In this document: positions 7,191 to 13,739 of the stretch, piece after piece
How the letters are laid out: each line of letters starts with the position of its first letter
Numbering within the stretch: position 1 is the first letter of the stretch
Assembly: GCF_943181405.1 (NCBI RefSeq)
Contig: NZ_CALPBY010000011.1
Coordinates: 1-41,927, forward strand
DNA length: 41,927 bases
Source: Cellulosimicrobium sp. Marseille-Q4280
GTDB lineage: Bacteria > Actinomycetota > Actinomycetes > Actinomycetales > Cellulomonadaceae
Reading direction: 5' to 3'
The notes under the pieces: generated by a model
Seen by the model: the letters and a program-made list of their open reading frames with translations, nothing else
Database searches by the model: none
Told to the model about the DNA's origin: nothing
Program-made: the position numbers and the translations under genes

Positions 7191-9491
7191 TCACGCGACG
7201 GTGCAGGCCGCGCCGTCCAGCGCGAAGGAGGTCGGCTCGGTGTTGGTCCCGGAGTGGGAGCCGTTGAAGCCGATCTCGACGCTCGCTCCGGCGCCCAGCG
7301 TGGTGTTCCAGGCCGCCGGGGTGACGGTCACCGTCGAGCCGGACTGCGCGTACTGCGCGGACCAGCCCTGGGAGATCGTCTGACCGTTCGCGAAGTCGAA
7401 CGTGAGGCTCCAGCCCTGCAGCGGCGTGGCCGAGTCGTTCGTGATCCGCAGGGACCCGGTGAACCCGGTGTTCCACGAGCTCGCCGTGTACGCGACCGTG
7501 CAGGCGCCGGCGGGCTCGCCGCCGTCCTCCTCGGTCGTGCCGGTCACCGTGCCGGACGTCGCGGACACGTTGCCCGCGGCGTCGACCGCGCGCACCGCGT
7601 AGACGTGCGCCGTGCCGGCCTCGAGGCCCGTGTCGGTGTACGACGTCCCGGCGACCTCTGCCACGACCTCGCCGCCGCGGTACACGCGGTAGCCGTCCAC
7701 GCCCGTGTCGTCGCTCGACGCGTTCCACGCGAGCGAGACGGAGGACGTCGTGACGCCGGCGACGCGCAGACCCGTCGGTGCCGTCGGTGCGGTCGTGTCC
7801 TCGCCCGGCCCGGCGTCCTCGTCGGTCGTGACGGTGAGCGGCGCCGACGCGGCGGAGACGTTGCCGGCCGCGTCACGGGCGCGGACGGTCACGGCGTACG
7901 ACGTGTCCGCTGCGAGCCCTGTGACGGTGAAGGAGGTCGTCGCCGTCGTGCCCACCGCCGTGCCGTCCACGAGGACGGTGTACGCGGTCACGCCGGTGTC
8001 GTCCGTCGACGCCGTCCAGCTCACGGTCGCGGACGTCGCCGTGGTCGCGCCGGCCACGAGGCCGGTCGGGACGGACGGCGGCGTGCTGTCGTCCGGGACC
8101 TCGCCGCCCGGCTCGATCACCGGGTAGGCGTTCTCGACGAGCATCTGGAACTGCGACTCGAACCACTGCCCGGCGAGCGGGGCGTCCGGGAGCGCGCCCG
8201 TGAGCTGGTTGGCCAGCTTGGGGGAGACGAACGTCGGGTCGCACATGCGGTCGAACCGCTTGCCCTGGTCGTTCGGGATCTCGGTCGACGCGCCGTCCGA
8301 CTCGCCCGGGGGCTTGACCCACACGTAGGCGTGCAGGTGCGACTCCGGGTAGCCGGCGGGCGTGGCCTGCGGGCGCTCGCCGATGCCGGCCCCGGCGGGG
8401 TTGCACCACGCGCCGCGGTGGACGCGCTGGTCGACGCGGGACTCGTCCACGTAGGTGTTGTGGTTCGTCGACGTGCTCACCGCGGTCGGGCGGTCGGGGC
8501 CGCCCCAGCCGTTGCGGGACGTGTCGATCAGCATGCCGATCGACGACGGGAAGCCCTCGGCGACGAGCAGGTCGTAGAGGTGCGCCGTCCAGTCGGTCTC
8601 GTCGAAGTCCGCGTTCCACTCGTAGAAGGTCGCCGAGCGCACGGGCGTGCTGCCGATCTGGACGTCCTCGAGGAACGGCTCGTGCAGCGGGGTCGAGTTG
8701 GCGGTGTTCGTGACGAAGCCCGTCACGGACGCGTAGCCCGCCTCGGTGGAGAGCACGACCTCCTTGAAGAGCTTCGCCGCCGGGCCCGCGTTGCTCGGCC
8801 AGCCGAGCCAGCCGGCGTGCGCCGCGTCGATGTAGGAGTACACGTTGCCGACGTCGTGGAGCGCGTCCAGCGCGTACTTCACGCCCTCGCGGTAGTACGG
8901 CGCGGACGCCTGGCAGTCGGGCGTGCTGATGTTCGTGATGAGGTTCGGCAGCGAGTCCGGCTCGATCGTCGCGACGATGCGCAGGTCCTCGTAGGCGGGG
9001 TCGTCGAGGATGTCGGCGATGACGTCGATGTACTCGGTCTTGTACCGCTGCATGTCCGCGGCGGTGGGCTTGAGCTCGCCGTTGGAGGCGAGCGCGTAGC
9101 AGTCCCGGCCGGGCAGGTCGTAGATCACCAGGTTGAAGACCATCGGCACGCCGGGCTGCTTCTGCTCGAGCGCGGCGTCGAGGTGCGTCCGCAGCCCGGG
9201 GCCGTCGGCGTTGCCCTCGATCGCGCTGATCCGGTCCATCCAGACCGAGGTGGGCTCGTCGGCGATCGTCAGCATGCGTGACCCGAGGTCGCCGCCCGCG
9301 CGAGCGGCCGCGGCCTCGACGTTGTCCGACCAGTAGTCGTTGACGTACTGGGTGGCGCCGGCGAACGGGTTGCTCACACGGGGCTCGGCGGCGCTCGCGG
9401 GCGCCGTGGCGGCGACCAGGGGCGCGCTCAGCAGCGCGAGCGACGCGACGACCGTCGCGCCCTTGCGCAGTCGACTCGAACGGGATGGCAC
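7191..9491 (-). CDS. Secreted GH6 cellobiohydrolase with two FN3 domains and CBM2
   Basis: 766 residues. A signal peptide (MPSRSSRLRKGATVVASLAL, cleavage after PASAA about residue 35) leads to a GH6 barrel (about 38-470). LVIYDLPGRDC carries the helper Asp (D125) and ATIEPDSLPNL the catalytic acid (D179). AHAGWLGWP and WVKPPGESDG are conserved substrate-tunnel motifs, and the large insertions point to an exo-acting (non-reducing end) enzyme. Two FN3 domains and a CBM2 follow. The GTG at 9491 is chosen because CTGGAGGA lies five bases upstream and the signal peptide begins there. An operator overlaps the stop of the preceding lacI gene about 110 bp upstream, and two leader hairpins lie between. 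It releases cellobiose from cellulose ends and complements GH48. Confidence 0.95.
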   Translation of the reverse strand: MPSRSSRLRKGATVVASLALLSAPLVAATAPASAAEPRVSNPFAGATQYVNDYWSDNVEAAAARAGGDLGSRMLTIADEPTSVWMDRISAIEGNADGPGLRTHLDAALEQKQPGVPMVFNLVIYDLPGRDCYALASNGELKPTAADMQRYKTEYIDVIADILDDPAYEDLRIVATIEPDSLPNLITNISTPDCQASAPYYREGVKYALDALHDVGNVYSYIDAAHAGWLGWPSNAGPAAKLFKEVVLSTEAGYASVTGFVTNTANSTPLHEPFLEDVQIGSTPVRSATFYEWNADFDETDWTAHLYDLLVAEGFPSSIGMLIDTSRNGWGGPDRPTAVSTSTNHNTYVDESRVDQRVHRGAWCNPAGAGIGERPQATPAGYPESHLHAYVWVKPPGESDGASTEIPNDQGKRFDRMCDPTFVSPKLANQLTGALPDAPLAGQWFESQFQMLVENAYPVIEPGGEVPDDSTPPSVPTGLVAGATTATSATVSWTASTDDTGVTAYTVLVDGTAVGTTATTSFTVTGLAADTSYAVTVRARDAAGNVSAASAPLTVTTDEDAGPGEDTTAPTAPTGLRVAGVTTSSVSLAWNASSDDTGVDGYRVYRGGEVVAEVAGTSYTDTGLEAGTAHVYAVRAVDAAGNVSATSGTVTGTTEEDGGEPAGACTVAYTASSWNTGFTGSLRITNDSATPLQGWSLTFDFANGQTISQGWSAQYAQSGSTVTVTPAAWNTTLGAGASVEIGFNGSHSGTNTEPTSFALDGAACTVA
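7197..7785. repeat. Long direct repeat (FN3-CBM2 module), copy 2
   Basis: Partner of 5331-5925. It lies in the 3' part of the GH6 gene and encodes the second FN3 and the CBM2. Confidence 0.85.
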
Positions 9492-9515
9492 GGGGTCCTC
9501 CAGCGGGGTCAGGTG

Positions 9516-9552
9516 ACGCGGACGGCGGTCCGCGTGCCGGGCGAGGCGCCCG
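9516..9552 (-). other. Two tandem hairpins in the GH6 mRNA leader
   Basis: ACGCGGAC-GGCG-GTCCGCGT (9516-9535, 8 bp) and CGGGCG-AGG-CGCCCG (9538-9552, 6 bp) are adjacent perfect stems about 25 bp upstream of the GTG. They could stabilise or attenuate the leader, or partly terminate lacI read-through. Confidence 0.4.
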
Positions 9553-9596
9553 ACGGGGACCACCGTGATCACCCGGAGCCGGGATGCACACCGCGC

Positions 9597-9606
9597 GAAA
9601 CGTTTA
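9597..9606 (-). promoter_or_regulatory. LacI-type operator of the GH6 gene, overlapping the lacI stop codon
   Basis: GAAACGTTTA differs by one base from the perfect box found upstream of GH74 and GH48. Its last three bases are the TAA stop codon of the lacI gene read on the minus strand. Its centre is about 110 bp from the GH6 start. Confidence 0.6.
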
Positions 9607-10755
9607 GGCGCGCCGGGGTGGCGCGGTCGTCCCGCGCAGGACGAGCTTCGCCACCGGGGCCGGACCGGGCCGCTCGCCGGTCCCGGCGCCGTCGGGCCGG
9701 GCGCCGTCGGGCCGGGCGCCGTCGGGCCGGGCGACGGCGCGTCCCAGTCGGAACCGGTGCACGAGGGTCTCGGCGACGTGCGCGCCGAGCGGGACGAACG
9801 GGCGGTGGACCGCGGTGAGCGCCGGGGCGACGAGCCGGCACGTCGCCGAGTCCTCCCCGGACAGGACGGACAGGTCCCACGGCACCTCGAGCCCGCGGCG
9901 TCGGGCGGCCTCGAGCACGGCGAGCGCACTGACGTCGCCGTCGGTGAGGACCGCGGTCGGCCGGGACGTGTGGGCGAGCAGGCGTGCGGCGGCCGCCCGC
10001 GTCTCCTCCCACGTGCGGCACTCCACGAGCTCCACCCGGGTCTCGGGGCCGCCCGCGCCGCTCATGGCGTCGTGCAGGGCGCGCGCGACGTCGTCGTGGG
10101 CGTCCGACACGAGGAGGGCGACGCGGCGGTGCCCGAGCTCCACGAGGTACCGCGCCGCGCGCGCGTCGGCGTCGCCGGCGAACCACACCGGGGTGTCGGG
10201 CCCGCTGCCCTGCGGCACGCCGGGACGCTCGTCTGGTCCCCCGCCGTCGGCGACCTCGACGAGCGGGATCGTGCCGTCCCGCGCGACCCGACGCCGGGGG
10301 TCGCGCTCGTGCACGCCCGTGACGACGAACGCCGCGTGCCGCCGCTCCGACCAGCCCGTCTCGATGTCGCGACCGCCGTCCTCGCGGTCGGAGACCACCT
10401 CGACGCTCAGGGCGAGGTCGTGCGCGGCCAGCGCCGGCCGCATGCCGGCGGCGAGCGCGACGGCCCGCGCCGGTCCCGGCGAGCCCTCCGGTCCGTGGAC
10501 GACCTGCAGGCTGACGCTGCGGGCGCGCGCGCGCAGCGACCGTGCGGCCGCGCTGGGTCGCCAGCCCAGGTCGGCGGCGGTGCGCAGGACGTGCCGCCGG
10601 GTGCGCTCGGACACCCCCGGGCGGTCGTTGAGCGCGTACGAGACGACGGCGATCGAGACGCCCGCCGCGCGCGCGACGTCCGTGATCGTGATGCGCCGCT
10701 CACCGGGCGTCGGCGGGCCGGAGGACGAGGCCCCCGGCGAGGGATTTGTGGTCAC
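9604..10755 (-). CDS. LacI-family transcriptional regulator, probable cellulase-cluster repressor
   Basis: About 383 residues. The N-terminal HTH is clear (ITITDVARAAGVSIAVVSYA, followed by NDRPGVSERTRRHV), then a hinge helix (WRPSAAARSLRARAR) and a type I periplasmic-binding-like effector domain (SVSLQVVHG to AETLVHRFRLGR). The extreme C-terminus holds three DGARP-like repeats. It should bind CG-centred palindromes; four near-identical ones sit upstream of GH74, GH6 and GH48, so it is likely a cello-oligosaccharide-responsive repressor comparable to CelR/CebR (inference). The start is uncertain: I give the GTG at 10755, but an in-frame ATG at 10785 lies five bases after a TGATAT hexamer and could be leaderless. 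It precedes GH6 on the same strand and is divergent from the sensor gene. Confidence 0.9.
   Translation of the reverse strand: MTTNPSPGASSSGPPTPGERRITITDVARAAGVSIAVVSYALNDRPGVSERTRRHVLRTAADLGWRPSAAARSLRARARSVSLQVVHGPEGSPGPARAVALAAGMRPALAAHDLALSVEVVSDREDGGRDIETGWSERRHAAFVVTGVHERDPRRRVARDGTIPLVEVADGGGPDERPGVPQGSGPDTPVWFAGDADARAARYLVELGHRRVALLVSDAHDDVARALHDAMSGAGGPETRVELVECRTWEETRAAAARLLAHTSRPTAVLTDGDVSALAVLEAARRRGLEVPWDLSVLSGEDSATCRLVAPALTAVHRPFVPLGAHVAETLVHRFRLGRAVARPDGARPDGARPDGAGTGERPGPAPVAKLVLRGTTAPPRRA
9686..9730. repeat. 15-bp tandem repeat in the 3' end of lacI
   Basis: Three exact copies of GCGCCGTCGGGCCGG. They encode (ARPDG)3 on the minus strand, beyond the conserved effector domain. 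Confidence 0.9.
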
Positions 10756-10824
10756 GCTCCCACACTGTGCCCGGTTTGGGTGCATGATGCATATCAGGAC
10801 TCGACGACGAGGACGGTGAGGCAG
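10756..10824. promoter_or_regulatory. Divergent promoter region of lacI and the sensor gene
   Basis: This 69-bp spacer has a relatively AT-rich core (10776-10800) containing the repeat TGCATGATGCAT and, on the minus strand, TGATAT (10796-10791) as a possible -10. No GAAACGTTTC box is present, so lacI does not seem autoregulated through that site. Confidence 0.4.
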
Positions 10825-13632
10825 ATGTCGACGGACGCGACGAGGCGACCGAGGCAGGCGGGGGAACAGCTCACGTTCGGGGTGCTGTGCCCGGTGGTGG
10901 GGGGCTTCTACTTCGGACGGTCGCTGGCCGGGATAGCCAGGGTGCTGCGCTCGCACGGGCACCGTGTCGTGGCGCTCCAGACGTACCCGGCGGACCTCGA
11001 CCGCGACGAGTTCCCCGGGCCACCGGGGCGCAGGCCGGTGCTCGGGCGGTCGTCGTTCGACGGCTTCGTCGTCATGACGACGGCGCTCGCCGACGCCGAG
11101 CTCCGCGAGCTCGACGCCTCGGGCGTCCCGCTCGTGCTCCTCGGCGTGCGCGCGGACGGGCTGCGTGCCCCCACCGTCGCCCCCGACAACGCGGGTGGCG
11201 TCCGCGCGGCCGTCGACCACCTCGCCGGCCACGGCCACCGCAGGATCGGTTTCCTCGGGAACACCGAGCAGCGGGACACGCTCGAGCGGTTCGACGCGTA
11301 CCGCACCGCCCTCGACGCGCACGACCTGCCGTTCTCGCCGTCCTGGGTCTACCGGACGCGCGACAACCAGGAGGCCAGCGCCGAGACGGTCGCGCGCCGC
11401 CTCGCCGCTCGCGGCCTGCCGACGACGGCCACCCTGGCCGCGACGGACCGCAACGCGATCGGGTTCATGCGCGGGCTCCAGGCGGCCGGCCTGGAGCTGC
11501 CCGCGGCGCAGGCCGTCGTCGGGTTCGACCACGCGGACGCGGGCGCGCGGTCACGCCCGCGCCTCTCGACCGTCGACCCCCTGCACGACCAGGTGGGGGA
11601 GCGGGTCGCCGAGCTGCTCGTGGCCCGGGTGCGGGGCGAGGACGTCGTCCGGGAGAACCGCCTGGGCCGCGCGGCGCTCATCCGGCGCGAGTCGTGCGGA
11701 TGCCTCGAGGGCACCCAGGGCGAGCTCATCCGGGCGGGCGGGCGCTCCGGCTCGGCCCGCGAGGCGGTGGCCGGTCCGCCGTCGGCTCCGGCGGCGCCCA
11801 CCGACCCGCCGGTCCGGCCGCTCGACGAGGTCGCGCGTGTCGTGTTCGCGTCCGTCGCCGAGCGGGGCGACCTGCGCGGGGCCCGACGGCGCGCCCGTCC
11901 GGGAGACGCGGCGCGACGCGCGACGCCGCTCGACGCCTGGCTCCACCTGCTCCGGCACATGCTGCGGGGCGCGGCCGAGGGCGCCGTGGTGCCCCCGCCC
12001 GCGGCGCTGCGCTCGTTCGCCGACCGCACCGCGGCGCTCCGACCCTCGCAGGAGGCGCTCGAACAGCTCGTCCCCGCGGTCGAGGCGGAGGTCGCGGACC
12101 TCGTGCGGGACGTGCGCCGGCGCCGGGCGAGCGCCGCCGCGACCCAGCTCGGCCGGACGGTGCTCGCGCGCAGCGCGCACCGCGACCGGGCGCCGATCTC
12201 GGCGACGGCTCGTGCCGAGGCGCTGCGTGCGACGGCGACGGAGGTCGTCGTGGCGCTCGCCCGCGGGTGCGCCCACGGCTCCCTCGCCCGGACCGGCCGC
12301 CTCGAGCAGGACCTCGTGGACCTCTACGAGGTCGACCTGGGGCTGCTGCGGGGCGACGGGGAGGCGCTGCGCCGGCTCGACTGGCTGCCGCGGGGCCTCG
12401 GCGGGACCGCCGCCCTCGCGCTGTGGGACGACGCCGGTGACGGCAGCGCGCGGCGGGTGCTGCGGATCGTGGGGGTGCGCGGCGGCGGGAGCGCCGTCGA
12501 GCGGCTCGCGGACGCCACCTTCCCGACCGCGGAGTTCCCCCCGCGCGAGCTCCTCGACCCCCGGTCGATGACGATCGTCGCGCCCGTCGCGTTCGGGCGT
12601 TCCGACTGGGGCTTCCTCGTCGTGGGCGGGCTGCTCGACACGCGCTCGACGAGCACGCGCGAGCGCTACAACCACTGGGCCGCGATGCTCGCGGTCGCGC
12701 TCGACCAGGAGGCGCTGCTCAGCTCCCTCCAGGACCAGCAGCACGCGCTCGCCGACGCGGCCGAGCGCGTGCGCGAGCTCGTGCTCGAGGTCGAGGCCGG
12801 CGCCGAGCGTGCCGCCCTCGTCTCCATCGCGTCCCACGACGGGACCTGGGAGTGGGACGTCGAGGCGGGGACGGTGCAGTACTCCCCGGCCTGGGCGCAG
12901 ATCGTCGGGTGCGACACGCGGGACCTGCGCGACGACCCCGACGAGTGGCTCGGGCGGGTGCACCCGGACGACGTCCAGGCGGTGCACGCCGCGCTGGCCG
13001 CACAGCTCGCCGGCACGAAGGAGCCGCTCGACGTCGAGCACCGGCTGCGCTGCGCCGACGGCGAGCACGTCCGGGTGCGCTGCCGCGCGGTGACGGTGCA
13101 CGACGCCGGTGGACGGCCGGCGCGGATGGTCGGTGCGCTCGCGGTCCTGTCCGACGTCGAGCGGTACCGCAGCGAGCTGCGCGAGCGCGTGCTCGTCGAC
13201 CCCGACTCCGGCGTGCTCCACCGTGGGCTCTTCGTGGACCGGCTCGCGCAGTCCGTCGAGCGCGCGCGCCGGGTCGCCGGCTACGACGCGCACCTGCTCG
13301 CCGTCGGGTTCACGACCCCGCCGACGGTCCCGGCGCTCCACCGCCTGCGGGGCGTGGTGGGCGACGCGGGGTCCGTGTGCGAGCTCGCCCCGACCGACTA
13401 CGTCGTCCTGCTCGACGGCTCGACGGCCGACGACGCCGTGCGGACCGCTGCCCGCGCGGGGGCGACGCTCTCTCAGGGCATCGTCGTCGAGCACGTCGGG
13501 AGCGTCACCACCGCGCCCGACGCCGGCGAGCTCCTGCGCCGCTCCGGCGCCGCCCTCGCGCGTCGACGCGCCCGGGCGCACCTGCCGGCCCTGTCGCGCC
13601 TCCGGGTCCCCGAAACGTTTCGGCCGTTGTGA
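10825..13632 (+). CDS. Cytoplasmic sensor: LacI-like ligand-binding domain (no HTH), PAS, degenerate GGDEF
   Basis: 935 residues with no signal peptide or membrane segment. Residues about 15-285 resemble the sugar-binding half of LacI proteins (TFGVLCPVVGGFYFG, VAPDNAGGVRAAVDHL, GHRRIGFLG, VGFDHADAG) but no HTH precedes them. A RRESCGCLEG motif closes this part. The middle is not firmly assigned; VAFGRSDWGFLVVGG looks GAF-like and is followed by a probable coiled-coil (LQDQQHALADAAERVREL). DGTWEWDVEAG to WLGRVHPDD (from about residue 672) is a PAS-3 fold. The last part (VDPDSGVLHRGLFVDRLAQS) aligns with GGDEF starts, but the signature site reads ELAPTDYVVLL, so cyclase activity is unlikely. 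The ATG follows GGTGAGG. The gene is divergent from lacI, and its last codons contain the GH48 operator. A sugar-responsive signalling role is inferred. Confidence 0.85.
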   Translation: MSTDATRRPRQAGEQLTFGVLCPVVGGFYFGRSLAGIARVLRSHGHRVVALQTYPADLDRDEFPGPPGRRPVLGRSSFDGFVVMTTALADAELRELDASGVPLVLLGVRADGLRAPTVAPDNAGGVRAAVDHLAGHGHRRIGFLGNTEQRDTLERFDAYRTALDAHDLPFSPSWVYRTRDNQEASAETVARRLAARGLPTTATLAATDRNAIGFMRGLQAAGLELPAAQAVVGFDHADAGARSRPRLSTVDPLHDQVGERVAELLVARVRGEDVVRENRLGRAALIRRESCGCLEGTQGELIRAGGRSGSAREAVAGPPSAPAAPTDPPVRPLDEVARVVFASVAERGDLRGARRRARPGDAARRATPLDAWLHLLRHMLRGAAEGAVVPPPAALRSFADRTAALRPSQEALEQLVPAVEAEVADLVRDVRRRRASAAATQLGRTVLARSAHRDRAPISATARAEALRATATEVVVALARGCAHGSLARTGRLEQDLVDLYEVDLGLLRGDGEALRRLDWLPRGLGGTAALALWDDAGDGSARRVLRIVGVRGGGSAVERLADATFPTAEFPPRELLDPRSMTIVAPVAFGRSDWGFLVVGGLLDTRSTSTRERYNHWAAMLAVALDQEALLSSLQDQQHALADAAERVRELVLEVEAGAERAALVSIASHDGTWEWDVEAGTVQYSPAWAQIVGCDTRDLRDDPDEWLGRVHPDDVQAVHAALAAQLAGTKEPLDVEHRLRCADGEHVRVRCRAVTVHDAGGRPARMVGALAVLSDVERYRSELRERVLVDPDSGVLHRGLFVDRLAQSVERARRVAGYDAHLLAVGFTTPPTVPALHRLRGVVGDAGSVCELAPTDYVVLLDGSTADDAVRTAARAGATLSQGIVVEHVGSVTTAPDAGELLRRSGAALARRRARAHLPALSRLRVPETFRPL
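13612..13621 (+). promoter_or_regulatory. LacI-type operator of the GH48 gene, inside the sensor gene's last codons
   Basis: Perfect palindrome GAAACGTTTC, extended to CGAAACGTTTCG (13611-13622). It encodes Glu-Thr-Phe five codons before the stop of the sensor gene. TTGTGA (13627-13632) and GACAGT (13651-13656), 18 bp apart, are a possible promoter directly downstream. The centre lies about 124 bp from the GH48 ATG. Confidence 0.6.
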
Positions 13633-13674
13633 CCGCTCGGCGCCCGTGACGACAGTCGAGCCCACCCGCCGCGG

Positions 13675-13700
13675 CGGGCCCGCCGACGAGGGCGGGCCCG
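13675..13700 (+). terminator. Hairpin between the sensor and GH48 genes
   Basis: Perfect 10-bp stem CGGGCCCGCC/GGCGGGCCCG with a 6-base loop, 42 bp after the sensor stop. If GH48 has its own promoter near the operator, the hairpin is also in the GH48 leader, 40 bp before the ATG. Confidence 0.5.
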
Positions 13701-13739
13701 GACCCGTTGCGACGGGGCTCGACGACGAGAGGGAGCACG

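Noticed and set aside
1904-9281. Very long plus-strand open frames (over 1000 codons) opposite GH74, GH10 and GH6
   Set aside because: They lie antisense to clear hydrolases with signal peptides and ribosome sites, and their products are Arg/Val/Asp-rich without motifs.
9686-9730. 15-bp repeats as a minisatellite outside genes
   Set aside because: They are in frame inside the lacI gene and encode ARPDG units, so they are coding repeats.
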